NCBI RefSeq assembly: GCF_900188315.1
Contig: NZ_LT897781.1
Span: 2,666,001 to 2,730,000, forward strand
DNA length: 64,000 bases
Direction of reading: 5' to 3'
Source of the DNA: Marinobacter sp. es.042
Lineage (GTDB): Bacteria > Pseudomonadota > Gammaproteobacteria > Pseudomonadales > Oleiphilaceae
The notes under the pieces were generated by a model. That model was not told the origin of the DNA. It ran no database searches and saw only the letters and a list, made by a program, of their open reading frames with translations. A program made the translations under genes and the position numbers. Positions 30,642 to 40,606 of the stretch are shown here, one piece after another. Each line of letters opens with the position of its first letter. The first letter of the stretch is position 1.

Positions 30642-31391
30642 ATGACTGATACCCGCAGCGTCCTGATCGCCGATGACGAACCCCTGGCCCGGGAACGCAT
30701 CCGCCGGTTGGTGGAGGCGGTTCCGGGGTATCGGGTCTGTGGCGAGGCTGCAGACGGCGACAGTTGCTTGAAACAGGTGGCGGAGCTGGAGCCCGACATA
30801 CTGTTGCTGGATATCCGGATGCCGGGCATGGACGGCATGGAGGCCGCCAGCAGACTGAGCCAGCTGGCCAACCCACCTGCCCTGATCTTCTGCACGGCCT
30901 ACGACCACTACGCTATCCAGGCATTCGACGTGCAGGCCATCGCCTACCTGCTCAAACCGGTTCGCAAAGAGGCCTTGGCGGAGGCCCTGGCCCGGGCCGG
31001 CAGGGTCAACCGGGTGCAACTGCAGACACTTAACGGCCAGACCGGCCAGAGCCAGGAACAGCTGGCGGTGCGCACCCACCGCGGCACCGAGCTGATCGAT
31101 CTGTCGGAAATCCTCTACTGCGAGGCAGATCAAAAATACGTCACCATCCATCACACCCGGGGCGAAACCGTGTGTGATTACACGCTGAAGGAACTGGAAA
31201 ACAGCTACCCGAGCACCCTGCTCAGGATCCACCGGAATACCCTGGTGGGGGTGCGCTTTATCCAGGCACTGAGACGGACGCCGGATGGCCACAATCTGGT
31301 CGCCCTGAGGGAAGGACGGGGCGAGCTGCCGGTCAGTCGCCGCCACGCCAGCAATGTCCGTCAGTGGCTTCAGGAACATCAGCCGGGCTGA
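30642..31391 (+). CDS. algR: LytTR-family response regulator AlgR
   Basis: The product (249 residues) has a receiver domain with the phospho-Asp in LLLDIRMPGMDGMEAASRL near residue 54 and acidic pocket residues in VLIADDEPLARERIRRLV. A LytTR DNA-binding domain follows (TLKELENSYPSTLLRIHRN, then TLVGVRFIQALRRTPDGHNL). AlgR in Pseudomonas regulates alginate and twitching motility genes. The order argH-algZ-algR-hemC matches Pseudomonas, which supports orthology rather than a generic LytTR regulator. Confidence 0.9.
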   Translation: MTDTRSVLIADDEPLARERIRRLVEAVPGYRVCGEAADGDSCLKQVAELEPDILLLDIRMPGMDGMEAASRLSQLANPPALIFCTAYDHYAIQAFDVQAIAYLLKPVRKEALAEALARAGRVNRVQLQTLNGQTGQSQEQLAVRTHRGTELIDLSEILYCEADQKYVTIHHTRGETVCDYTLKELENSYPSTLLRIHRNTLVGVRFIQALRRTPDGHNLVALREGRGELPVSRRHASNVRQWLQEHQPG

Positions 31392-31432
31392 ATCAGCAGC
31401 GCGCCTGAGGCGGGAGCTGCGGGACTTTTCTG

Positions 31433-31463
31433 CCGCCACAAGGTAACCTTGGCGGACATTTTT
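31433..31463 (+). terminator. Probable terminator or attenuator between algR and hemC
   Basis: CCGCC (31433-31437) plus AAGG pair with CCTT plus GGCGG (to 31455) around a TAA loop, with a 2-base bulge, followed by five T at 31459-31463. It would end the algR transcript or modulate read-through into hem genes. Confidence 0.55.
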
Positions 31464-31483
31464 CCGAACCGACAGTGAGTGTC

Positions 31484-32425
31484 ATGTCCAAACGTACCCT
31501 TCGCATTGCAACCCGCAGCAGCGCCCTTGCGCTGTGGCAGGCGGAATTCATCAAGGCCGAGCTGGAAAGGCTGCACGACAACATCACCGTGGAACTAATC
31601 AAGATAAAGACCCAGGGTGACAAGATCCTGGACGTGCCTCTGGCCAAAATCGGCGGCAAGGGCCTGTTCGTCAAGGAACTGGAAGAAGCCATGCTGGACG
31701 GCCGCGCAGACCTGGCCGTCCACTCCATGAAAGACGTGCCCATGGAATTCCCGGAAGGACTGGGGCTGGTGGCCATCTGCGAGCGGGAAGACCCGACCGA
31801 TGCCTTCGTCAGCAACCACTATGACAACGTTGACGCCCTGCCCCACGGCGCCGTGGTTGGAACCGCGAGCCTGCGCCGGGAGGCCCAGCTGCGGGCCTAC
31901 CGCCCGGACCTGCAGATTCGCGTACTGCGCGGCAACGTCAACACCCGGCTGGCCAAGCTTGATGCCGGCGAATACGAAGCCATTGTACTGGCCAGCTCCG
32001 GGCTTAAGCGCCTGGGCTTTCACGAGCGCATCCGCTACTGCCTGCCCGACACGGTGTCACTGCCGGCGGTCGGCCAGGGCGCCCTGGGCATTGAATGCCG
32101 GGTCGATGACCAGGATCTGCTAGCCATGCTTGAACCCCTGAAGCACAAAGACACCTGGGATCGCGTCACCGCCGAAAGAGCTCTGAACCGTCGGCTGGAA
32201 GGTGGTTGTCAGGTGCCAATCGCGGCGTACGCGCTTCTTGAGGACAACGACACAATCTGGCTGCGGGGCCTGGTGGGCGCTGTTGATGGCACCCAGATTT
32301 TCCGGGTTGAAGGCCGCGCGCCGCGGGCCGAAGGCGAACGTCTGGGCCGGGAACTGGCCGAGGATCTGCTGGCTCTCGGAGCCGACAAGGTGCTGGCTGA
32401 AATCTATGGCCACACACCAACCTGA
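31484..32425 (+). CDS. hemC: Porphobilinogen deaminase (hydroxymethylbilane synthase)
   Basis: HemC polymerises four porphobilinogens into hydroxymethylbilane in heme synthesis. The 313-residue product (ATG at 31484) has [18 protein letters not shown] at the N-terminus, the acidic active-site stretch [16 protein letters not shown] and [21 protein letters not shown]. The cofactor-bearing cysteine is in [13 protein letters not shown] near residue 240. A GTG nine bases upstream (31475) is less likely. It overlaps hemD by 20 bp. Confidence 0.96.
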   Translation: MSKRTLRIATRSSALALWQAEFIKAELERLHDNITVELIKIKTQGDKILDVPLAKIGGKGLFVKELEEAMLDGRADLAVHSMKDVPMEFPEGLGLVAICEREDPTDAFVSNHYDNVDALPHGAVVGTASLRREAQLRAYRPDLQIRVLRGNVNTRLAKLDAGEYEAIVLASSGLKRLGFHERIRYCLPDTVSLPAVGQGALGIECRVDDQDLLAMLEPLKHKDTWDRVTAERALNRRLEGGCQVPIAAYALLEDNDTIWLRGLVGAVDGTQIFRVEGRAPRAEGERLGRELAEDLLALGADKVLAEIYGHTPT

Positions 32426-33215
32426 GCCCGACCTGAACGGCCGGCGGATTCTGATCTGCCGGCCCGAACCCGAGGCTTCGCGCCTGGCCAGCCGGTTTCT
32501 TGCAGCCGGTGCCGATGTAGATATCCTGCCACTGATTGACCGGGAACCTCTGCCGGAAACGCCCGAGCGCCGCACACTCATTCTGAGCCTGGATGAATTT
32601 TCCCATGTGATCGCGGTCAGCCCGTTTGCCGCCCGGCTGCTGCTGGAAGAGGTGGACACCTGGTGGCCCCAGGTGCCCATGGGCATCCGCTGGTATGGCG
32701 TTGGTGCCGGCACCGCAGCCGTGCTTGCGGAACACGGTCTCAGCCCGCGGCGGCCGCCCGAGGGCTGGACCAGCGAGGCTCTGCTGGCACTGCCGTCACT
32801 GCAAAACCTCCAGCATGAACGGGTTCTGCTCGCTCGCGGGGAAACCGGACGCGAACTGATCCGAGAAACCCTTGAAGCCAGGGGCGCCCGCGTGACCCTG
32901 CTGCCGCTGTACCGTCGTTTTCGCCCTGACCACGCACCGGAGAGGATCCGGGCCACCCTCGATACCTTTGCTCCGGAGGCCATCGTGGCCCTGTCGGGCG
33001 AAACCTTGAACAATCTCATCGCACTATGTGCGAATAGCGGCCATAATCTATACGATAGGTTATTGATTGTTCCCGCAGATCGGGTTGCCGAACAGGCCCG
33101 GGCAGCGGGATTCCGAAATCCGTGTATACCAGGAAGCCTTGCCGATAACGACATCGTGGCCACGGTTGCAGCGCAACTTGCCGGCCGGGACGGTGGCTCC
33201 GGAAAAGCCAAGTAA
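32406..33215 (+). CDS. hemD: Uroporphyrinogen-III synthase
   Basis: HemD closes and inverts hydroxymethylbilane to uroporphyrinogen III. The 269-residue product begins [20 protein letters not shown] and shows the two-lobed HemD pattern, including [34 protein letters not shown] and [20 protein letters not shown]. Sequence conservation in this family is low, so placement directly after hemC is strong support. The ATG at 32406 lies inside hemC (20-bp overlap). Confidence 0.93.
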   Translation: MATHQPEPDLNGRRILICRPEPEASRLASRFLAAGADVDILPLIDREPLPETPERRTLILSLDEFSHVIAVSPFAARLLLEEVDTWWPQVPMGIRWYGVGAGTAAVLAEHGLSPRRPPEGWTSEALLALPSLQNLQHERVLLARGETGRELIRETLEARGARVTLLPLYRRFRPDHAPERIRATLDTFAPEAIVALSGETLNNLIALCANSGHNLYDRLLIVPADRVAEQARAAGFRNPCIPGSLADNDIVATVAAQLAGRDGGSGKAK

Positions 33216-33223
33216 GGACGCCC

Positions 33224-34348
33224 GTGACAGAGACAACGAATCAACTGCCCGCAACCGTTTCCAAGGAACCGCCTGCTCGCCAGAAACTCTGGCCGGTATG
33301 GCTGGTTGCCATTCTCGCCCTGATCATCGCAATCGCCCTGGCGCTCTGGAGCTGGCAACAGTGGAACAACCACCAGGCTGTCATGCAGACACTCCAGAGC
33401 CTGAAGCAGGACACCGCCCAGCTTGAAGATCTCTATGGCGACCGCGGCAGCCAGCAAAGCCAGCGCCTGCAGTCCCTCGAAGAGAAACTGGCGAGCCAGC
33501 GGGAACTGATTGCCACCCAGCAGCGACAGATCGACCACAATGCCCGTGAACTGCTGGAAGCCGGAAACCGCACACGCACGGACTGGCTGCTGGCCGAGGC
33601 GGAATACCTTCTGCGCATTGCCAATCAGCGGTTGATGATCGAAAAAGACATCCGCGGAGCCATGTCGGCCCTGGAAGCGGCAGACGAAGTGCTGACTGAA
33701 TCCGACGACATCGGTGTCTACCCGGTTCGCCAGCAACTGGCTCGCGAAATCCTCGCACTCAAGGGCCTGACCGGCGTTGACCGCACCGGACTCTACCTGA
33801 CATTGGAAGCGGCCATCGACAGCATTCACCAGCTTACCGACCAGGCCCTGATCAGTGAGAACGCGCCCGGCTTTGTCGTCAGCGCTGCAGAAGGAGAAAG
33901 CGCTGGAACCGGCGAAGAACCCGGCGCCGTGGTACAGGCCTGGAACAAAGTGAAAGCAACACTGATGCAGGTGGTGGTTGTGCGCCGCATGGACGAGCCG
34001 GTCAAGCCCCTGCTCTCTCCCGACCAGAGCGCCTATGCCCGACTGAACCTACAGCTGATGCTGGAAGAAGCCGAGATGGCGGTGTTGCGGGGCAACCAGC
34101 CGCTGTATGAGCGCGCCCTTACCAAGGCCCGAACCACCATTGACGACTGGTACAACGCAAGCAATACCCGGGTCACCGCCCTGAGTGAAACCCTGGCTGA
34201 GCTGGCCGGCAAAAACGTGGACCCGGAGCTGCCAGATATCAGTCAGTCCCTGGACCTGCTCAAGGAGCGGCTGGCCGGACGCCTCAATGCCAACAACGGT
34301 AATGGCGAGGATAACGACGACGGCGGTAATGAAGGCGGTGATTCATGA
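33224..34348 (+). CDS. hemX: HemX, uroporphyrin-III C-methyltransferase-like membrane protein
   Basis: The product (374 residues, GTG start) has one N-terminal transmembrane helix (PVWLVAILALIIAIALALWSW-like, residues 25-45). A long coiled-coil follows (LQSLKQDTAQLEDLYGDRGS, LEEKLASQRELIATQQRQID) and a helical periplasmic body carrying the HemX motif WLLAEAEYLLRIANQRLMIE. Despite the historical name no methyltransferase motifs are present. The C-terminus is Asn/Gly/Asp-rich. It overlaps hemY by four bases (ATGA). Confidence 0.9.
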   Translation: MTETTNQLPATVSKEPPARQKLWPVWLVAILALIIAIALALWSWQQWNNHQAVMQTLQSLKQDTAQLEDLYGDRGSQQSQRLQSLEEKLASQRELIATQQRQIDHNARELLEAGNRTRTDWLLAEAEYLLRIANQRLMIEKDIRGAMSALEAADEVLTESDDIGVYPVRQQLAREILALKGLTGVDRTGLYLTLEAAIDSIHQLTDQALISENAPGFVVSAAEGESAGTGEEPGAVVQAWNKVKATLMQVVVVRRMDEPVKPLLSPDQSAYARLNLQLMLEEAEMAVLRGNQPLYERALTKARTTIDDWYNASNTRVTALSETLAELAGKNVDPELPDISQSLDLLKERLAGRLNANNGNGEDNDDGGNEGGDS

Positions 34349-35586
34349 TTCGCCTGTTACTGATCGTTCTGCTGGCGCTGCTGATTGGCACCGGCCTGTC
34401 CCTCGGATTGCAATATGATCTGGGCTACATCCGGATCAGCCTTGGCCATTACCTGATCGAAACCAACTTCTGGGTGGGGCTGGGCCTGATCGTGGCCCTG
34501 ATCGTGCTGACTGTCCTGACCATCAACCTTATCCGCCGACTCAGAACCAGCACCGGCCTGGTGGCGGGCTGGATTGCCCGGGGCAATGAACGCCGGGCCC
34601 GGCGCCGGACCACGCAGGGTTTGCTGGCGCTGGCCGAGGGCAACTGGCCCAGGGCCCGCAAACTGCTGACATCCTCCGCCAGCCATGCCGACACGCCCCT
34701 GATCAATTATCTTGCCGCCGCCCAGGCATCGTTCGAGACCGGTGATCACGAGGCCGTGGATGACCTGTTGCGCAAGGCCTTCGACAGCACCCCCGGTTCT
34801 GACATGGCCGTCGGTATTACCCAGGCCCAGCTGCAACTGGCAGGCAACCGACTTGAACAGGCCCTGGCCACGCTGGTTCGCCTTCGCAAACAGTCGCCCC
34901 ATCACCCCTTTGTGCTGAAACTGCTCAAAAACACCTATCTGCGCCTGGAAGACTGGCGGGAGCTGTCCAGGTTATTGCCTGAACTTCGCAAACGCAGCGT
35001 GCTCTCGGAAGCGGAACTCAATGATCTGGAACGCCAGGTGTGGCACAACCTGCTGGAGCGTGCCGCTGAGGATTGCCGGCGCCAGCAGAAACAGGACCCC
35101 GAGGCATCCCTGGAACCACTGACCAGGCTCTGGGACGAACTGCCGGGCTTCCTGCGTCGCGACGAATACACCATAAGGGATTACGCCCGCCTGCTTGCCA
35201 GCCTTGGCGACGAGGTACAGACCGAAACCCTGTTGCGCAAGGTGCTGCGCAACCACTGGAGTGATGAGCTGATCAATCTGTACGGGCGGGTGAAGGGCCA
35301 GAAACCGGATGAACAGTTGTTACTGGCCGAACAATGGCTGAAAGATCGGCCCAACAATCCGGAGCTTCTGCTGGCCCTGGGCCGGCTGAGCCTTCGCAAC
35401 GAACTCTGGGGCAAGGCCCGTGAATATTTCGAGACCAGCCTGCGGCTGAAGCGCAGCCGGGAGGCACTGGCAGAGCTGAGCCGCCTGAATGCCCACATGG
35501 GCGAGGAGGAAGCCAGCGTCAAACTGTTGATGCAGGGGCTGGCCAAGGATAACGGGCTGCCGGAACTGCCAATGCCCAGGGCCTGA
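34345..35586 (+). CDS. hemY: HemY, TPR-containing membrane protein
   Basis: The 413-residue product has two N-terminal hydrophobic segments (LLLIVLLALLIGTGLSLGL and NFWVGLGLIVALIVLTVLTI). They flank a short loop, and the HemY_N domain is followed by TPR-like helices (WPRARKLLTSSASHADTPL, LAALGRLSLRNELWGKAREY-like repeats). It is encoded in the hem operon but its exact role in tetrapyrrole synthesis is unsettled. This is the proteobacterial TPR HemY, unrelated to protoporphyrinogen oxidase. It is the last gene of the rightward hem operon. Confidence 0.9.
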   Translation: MIRLLLIVLLALLIGTGLSLGLQYDLGYIRISLGHYLIETNFWVGLGLIVALIVLTVLTINLIRRLRTSTGLVAGWIARGNERRARRRTTQGLLALAEGNWPRARKLLTSSASHADTPLINYLAAAQASFETGDHEAVDDLLRKAFDSTPGSDMAVGITQAQLQLAGNRLEQALATLVRLRKQSPHHPFVLKLLKNTYLRLEDWRELSRLLPELRKRSVLSEAELNDLERQVWHNLLERAAEDCRRQQKQDPEASLEPLTRLWDELPGFLRRDEYTIRDYARLLASLGDEVQTETLLRKVLRNHWSDELINLYGRVKGQKPDEQLLLAEQWLKDRPNNPELLLALGRLSLRNELWGKAREYFETSLRLKRSREALAELSRLNAHMGEEEASVKLLMQGLAKDNGLPELPMPRA

Positions 35587-35590
35587 AATC

Positions 35591-35651
35591 GGGGTCAGAT
35601 GAACATGGGGTCAGATGAGAATTTCATCTGACCCCATGTTCATCTGACCCC
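35591..35651. repeat. Perfect 28-bp inverted repeat with GGGGTCAGATGA units
   Basis: Left arm 35591-35618 and right arm 35624-35651 are perfectly complementary around a 5-base centre. Each arm itself contains GGGGTCAGATGA twice, separated by ACAT. It fills almost the whole gap between the converging hemY and reductase genes. GGGGTCAGA-type palindromes are known around REP-associated tyrosine transposase (RAYT) genes, but no such gene is present. It may also act as a bidirectional terminator-like hairpin, though it lacks a T-run. Confidence 0.8.
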
Positions 35652-35655
35652 ATAT

Positions 35656-36660
35656 TCACGACCTTGGGGCGTACTCCAGCACGTCAGAAAAGAACGCCTC
35701 TTCGGGCAGGCCCGCATCCACCAGAGCATCCATCAGTGTGTACACCATGGTGGGCGAACCGCTGGCATGAACTTCCACATTCTTCCAGTCCATACCGGAT
35801 GCCAGAACCGCGCGAACCAGCTGGTCGTGATGGCCAGCCCAGTCATTATCCTCGTCATCTCCCACCACCGGCAGGAACGTGAAGCGGGGCCACTCGTCCT
35901 GCCACTGCTGTGCCAGGGCGCGAAGATACATATCCTCGTGCCGACGAACTCCCCAGTACAGCTTGACCGGTTGGTCATAGGACGTTTCCCGGAGGTAATC
36001 CACCAGGCTCTTCATCTGGGCAAAGCCGGTGCCGGCAGCCACCAGCAACAGCGGCCTGGTCGGCACTGACGCCAGGCAGGCCTTGCCGTGGGGCAGCTCC
36101 ACGGTCACCTCGCCACCGGACGTCAGAGCATCAATCACCTTTTGCGCTGACACCCACTCGGGGGTCGCCTGGATATGCAGCTCGATGTTCTGAGCCGATG
36201 GGCTGCTGGCAATGGAAAAATAACAGGGGTCAGTGTCAGGCAGATTGACCGACAGATACTGCCCGGCATGAAACGACAGCTCCCGACGCCGCGGAAGCTG
36301 CAGCTCAACGCGATAGACATCGTGACTGATCGACCTTACGTCCACGACCTTTGCCTGAAACTTGCCAGGCTGATTGTTTCCAGCTGCCATAACGGCGGAT
36401 ATCTCCAGTTCCAGATCCGTGAGCGCGATGCTTCGGCACATCATCAAGCGCTCGCCGATCTTTATAGTCTGTTGGTTTCGGGTATTAAGCGCGGCGCCCT
36501 TCAGTAACCGGGCCTCGCAGATTTCACATACCCCGTTGCGGCAGGCTGCCGGCACAGCTATGCCAGCCCGCGCGGCAGCGCCGAGCAAGTCTGCCTGCGA
36601 CGCCGCATTGAAGGCGATACCAGAGGGCCAAAGCCGGACCGCCCGATGTTCACTGCCCAT
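35656..36660 (-). CDS. 2Fe-2S ferredoxin-NAD(P)H reductase (class IA-like electron-transfer protein)
   Basis: The product (334 residues) has an N-terminal plant-type [2Fe-2S] ferredoxin domain. Its cluster cysteines are in ACRNGVCEICEARLL and a distant Cys in GERLMMCRS. An FAD/NAD(P)-binding reductase follows, with FHAGQYLSVNLPD, YFSIASSPSAQ, LLVAAGTGFAQMKSLVDYL and a terminal YSDV-like FFSDVLEYAP. Such proteins pass electrons from NAD(P)H to a partner oxygenase or dehydratase, or act as flavin reductases. The ATG at 36660 sits one base after the ubiD stop, so it is in an operon with ubiD. Partner is unknown. Confidence 0.85.
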   Translation of the reverse strand: MGSEHRAVRLWPSGIAFNAASQADLLGAAARAGIAVPAACRNGVCEICEARLLKGAALNTRNQQTIKIGERLMMCRSIALTDLELEISAVMAAGNNQPGKFQAKVVDVRSISHDVYRVELQLPRRRELSFHAGQYLSVNLPDTDPCYFSIASSPSAQNIELHIQATPEWVSAQKVIDALTSGGEVTVELPHGKACLASVPTRPLLLVAAGTGFAQMKSLVDYLRETSYDQPVKLYWGVRRHEDMYLRALAQQWQDEWPRFTFLPVVGDDEDNDWAGHHDQLVRAVLASGMDWKNVEVHASGSPTMVYTLMDALVDAGLPEEAFFSDVLEYAPRS

Positions 36661-36661
36661 A

Positions 36662-38149
36662 TCAGTCGGGGCGGGATGCCGGACTTTCAATACCCAGGGT
36701 ATCCCACAGCTCGTCGACGCGTTTTTTAACGTCTTCGGTCATGGCGATCGGCTCACCCCACTCCCGGGCGGTCTCACCTGGCCACTTGTTGGTGGCATCC
36801 ATCCCCATTTTGGAACCCAGGCCGGATACCGGCGAGGCGAAGTCCAGGTAATCGATGGGCGTATTCTCCACCAGCGTGGTATCCCGGGTTGGATCCATCC
36901 GGGTAGTGATCGCCCAGATCACGTCTTCCCAGTTACGGGCATTCACGTCGTCATCCGTGACAATCACAAACTTGGTGTACATGAACTGCCGAAGAAACGA
37001 CCATACCCCCATCATCACCCGTTTGGCATGGCCGGGGTACTGTTTCTTCATGGTCACCACTGCAAGGCGATAGGAACAGCCTTCCGGTGGCAGGTAAAAA
37101 TCAACGATCTCCGGGAACTGCTTCTGCAGAATCGGAATAAAGACCTCGTTCAGGGCCACCCCGAGAATCGCCGGCTCATCAGGCGGGCGACCGGTATAGG
37201 TGCTGTGATAGATCGGATCCCGGCGGTGAGTGACCCGTTCTACGGTGAATACCGGGAAGTGGTCCACTTCGTTGTAATAGCCAGTGTGATCACCGAACGG
37301 CCCTTCCGGCGCCATGTCATCCGGGTAGATGAAGCCTTCCAGCACGATCTCGGCGCTCGCCGGCACCTGCAGATCGCTCAACCCCGCCTTGACCAGCTCG
37401 GTCCGGCTGCCGCGAAGCAGCCCGGCAAAGGCGTATTCCGACAGCGTATCCGGCACCGGCGTCACCGCCCCCAGAATGGTCGCAGGATCGGCGCCGAGGG
37501 CCACAGCGACCGGATAGGGTTGGCCGGGATTGCTCTTCTGAAACTCCTGGAAATCCAGGGCACCACCGCGATGACTCAGCCAGCGCATGATCAGACGGTT
37601 GCGGCCGATGACCTGCTGCCGGTAGATGCCCAGGTTCTGGCGTTCTTTATGGGGCCCACGGGTAATCACCAGTGGCCAGGTGACCAGCGGCCCGGCATCG
37701 CCAGGCCAGCAATGCTGCACTGGAATCTGATACAGATCCACCTGATCCTTTTCGATCACGACATCCTGGCAGGGCGCGGAACGCAGTACCTTGGGGCTCA
37801 TGCGCATCACCTGCCGGAACAGCGGCAGTTTCTCGATGGCATCGCGGAAGCCCTTGGGGGGATCCGGTTCCTTGAGAAACGCGAGGAGCTTACCGATGTC
37901 CCGAAGCGCCGTGACGTTATCCTGCCCCATGCCCAACGCCACCCGCTTCGGTGTCCCGAACAGATTGGCCAGTACCGGCATGTCATAGCCCTTGGGGTTT
38001 TCAAACAACAACGCAGGACCACCTGCCCGCAATGTACGGTCGCAGATTTCGGTCATTTCCAGATGAGGGTCGACTTCAACGCTGATCCGTTTCAGTTCCC
38101 CCAGCTTCTCCAGCTGGTCAATGAAGTCTCGCAGGTCGTTGTATTTCAT
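36662..38149 (-). CDS. ubiD: 4-hydroxy-3-polyprenylbenzoate decarboxylase
   Basis: UbiD uses prenylated FMN (made by UbiX) to decarboxylate the ubiquinone precursor. The 495-residue protein has the family start [20 protein letters not shown], the motif [19 protein letters not shown] and the cofactor region [20 protein letters not shown]. The [13 protein letters not shown] stretch carries a conserved Glu. Length and motifs match UbiD well. It precedes the ferredoxin reductase gene by 1 bp, as in pseudomonad-type ubiD loci. Confidence 0.95.
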   Translation of the reverse strand: MKYNDLRDFIDQLEKLGELKRISVEVDPHLEMTEICDRTLRAGGPALLFENPKGYDMPVLANLFGTPKRVALGMGQDNVTALRDIGKLLAFLKEPDPPKGFRDAIEKLPLFRQVMRMSPKVLRSAPCQDVVIEKDQVDLYQIPVQHCWPGDAGPLVTWPLVITRGPHKERQNLGIYRQQVIGRNRLIMRWLSHRGGALDFQEFQKSNPGQPYPVAVALGADPATILGAVTPVPDTLSEYAFAGLLRGSRTELVKAGLSDLQVPASAEIVLEGFIYPDDMAPEGPFGDHTGYYNEVDHFPVFTVERVTHRRDPIYHSTYTGRPPDEPAILGVALNEVFIPILQKQFPEIVDFYLPPEGCSYRLAVVTMKKQYPGHAKRVMMGVWSFLRQFMYTKFVIVTDDDVNARNWEDVIWAITTRMDPTRDTTLVENTPIDYLDFASPVSGLGSKMGMDATNKWPGETAREWGEPIAMTEDVKKRVDELWDTLGIESPASRPD

Positions 38150-38218
38150 CGGTTACTCCGTTCAGATATGCCAGTACTACGGAGATCGGTGGTCGCTGGA
38201 CTGCTTTTTTCGGAGTTA

Positions 38219-38329
38219 GAACAAGGTGAGGACCTGCTTTCCCAGACACGCCGTGAACCCATCCCTGGGGGCTTGGTCTTGCCATCCATGGCAAGACACT
38301 GTCTGTGAAAGCAGGTCCCCACCTCGTTC
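38219..38329. repeat. MITE-like palindromic repeat, copy 1
   Basis: Outer arms 38219-38241 and 38307-38329 are a 23-bp inverted repeat with two mismatches; the core GGACCTGCTTTC is exact. Inside lie CAGACA/TGTCTG, a CCCATCCCTGGG hairpin and a CTTGCCATCCATGGCAAG hairpin. The element occupies the gap between ubiD and rho and encodes nothing. The same plan (outer arms plus two hairpins with TCCC or TCCA loops) recurs at 60680-60797. Confidence 0.75.
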
Positions 38330-38373
38330 TTCAGATCACCAGTTATTCGCGAGGCGCTCTACCCGGGAAGAGA

Positions 38374-39636
<1,263 letters not shown>

Positions 39637-39999
39637 AGTTTGTTGGATTTTCAGGAATGGAAGTAAACGAGTATTGGAATGACAGGGGTGCCCCTGAACG
39701 TATTGATCGTAAAAAACGCTGAACTTGGTGCTGGCCAGTTGGAGCAACCGGTGTAGATGGAGTCCGGAATTAAGGTACTGAAGCCAGAGAGTGGGAACAA
39801 CCGTTCGCCGGGCAACAGCGATCATCGGCCACCTGACTGGCGAATGTCAAGTGCACTGCACAAATTAACAGCAATTTCACGCCAAACCGGCCACAACCGG
39901 CCGCTGGCGCCTCCCCCTGATTGGTTACTCCCTTCCATTGGAAGCCCGTGATGGCGATACTGGCGTATAACAACTTTTCAACGATTCTGGAGCCCATCC
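39637..39999. other. Divergent intergenic region between rho and moaB (363 bp)
   Basis: No convincing gene is visible. It must hold the promoter and leader of rho on one strand and the promoter of moaB on the other. Small palindromes are present (CAGGGG TG CCCCTG at 39683-39696; a CCGGCC-rich stretch near 39890). I see no molybdenum-cofactor riboswitch-like fold, but I cannot exclude one by eye. The moaB start has GGAG 8 bases upstream. Confidence 0.6.
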
Positions 40000-40572
40000 A
40001 TGAGCAGTGTACCCAGCACCGAAATGAAACCCCTGAACGTTGCCCTGCTGACCGTTTCCGATACGAGAGGCCCCGAGGAAGATACATCCGGACAGTTTCT
40101 CGAAGACAGCATCGTTGACGCCGGACACTTGCTCGTTGCACGCCGAATCCTGCCAGACGATGTTTATCTGATCCGGGCGCTCATGGCCAACTGGATTGCC
40201 GACGGTGAAATCCATGTCGTGATCATTACCGGTGGCACAGGCTTTCTGGAGAGGGACAGTACACCTGAAGCGGTGATGCCTCTCATGGATAAAGCCATTG
40301 ATGGCTTTGGCGAGGAATTTCGCCGCCTGTCAGCGGCAGAAATTGGCTCATCGACCATACAGTCAAGGGCATTCGGGGGAATGGCCAACAACACAGTGGT
40401 CTTCTGCCTTCCGGGCTCAACGGGCGCCTGCCGCACCGGGTGGAACGGTATCCTCCTGAGTCAACTCGATAGCCGACATACACCGTGCAACTTTTCAGGC
40501 CTCGTTCTGCGCAAACCAGAAAAGCCGATGAACCGACTCGACGAAGTGATCGGGCAGCGCTCCAAGCGCTAG
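40000..40572 (+). CDS. moaB: Molybdenum cofactor biosynthesis protein MoaB
   Basis: MoaB adenylylates molybdopterin or assists it, as MogA does. The 190-residue protein has the MoCF-binding motif VVIITGGTGFLERDSTPEAV, preceded by LLTVSDTRGPEEDTSGQFL and followed by FCLPGSTGACRTGW, the complete MoaB/MogA signature. The ATG at 40000 has GGAG 8 bases upstream. It is first of the rightward moaB-moeA-moaD-moaE cluster and divergent from rho. Confidence 0.94.
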   Translation: MSSVPSTEMKPLNVALLTVSDTRGPEEDTSGQFLEDSIVDAGHLLVARRILPDDVYLIRALMANWIADGEIHVVIITGGTGFLERDSTPEAVMPLMDKAIDGFGEEFRRLSAAEIGSSTIQSRAFGGMANNTVVFCLPGSTGACRTGWNGILLSQLDSRHTPCNFSGLVLRKPEKPMNRLDEVIGQRSKR

Positions 40573-40606
40573 AAACAACAATAAACTGGATCGGAGCCCT
40601 GAACTG

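Noticed and set aside
32120..33829. A 569-codon leftward frame opposite the hemC-hemD-hemX region
   Set aside because: Shadow of three confident heme genes.
36374..38308. A 644-codon rightward frame opposite ubiD and the reductase
   Set aside because: It overlaps two well-supported genes on the other strand and shows no motifs.
39637..39999. Search for a molybdenum-cofactor riboswitch ahead of moaB
   Set aside because: I could not recognise the expected multistem fold by eye; a covariance-model scan would decide.
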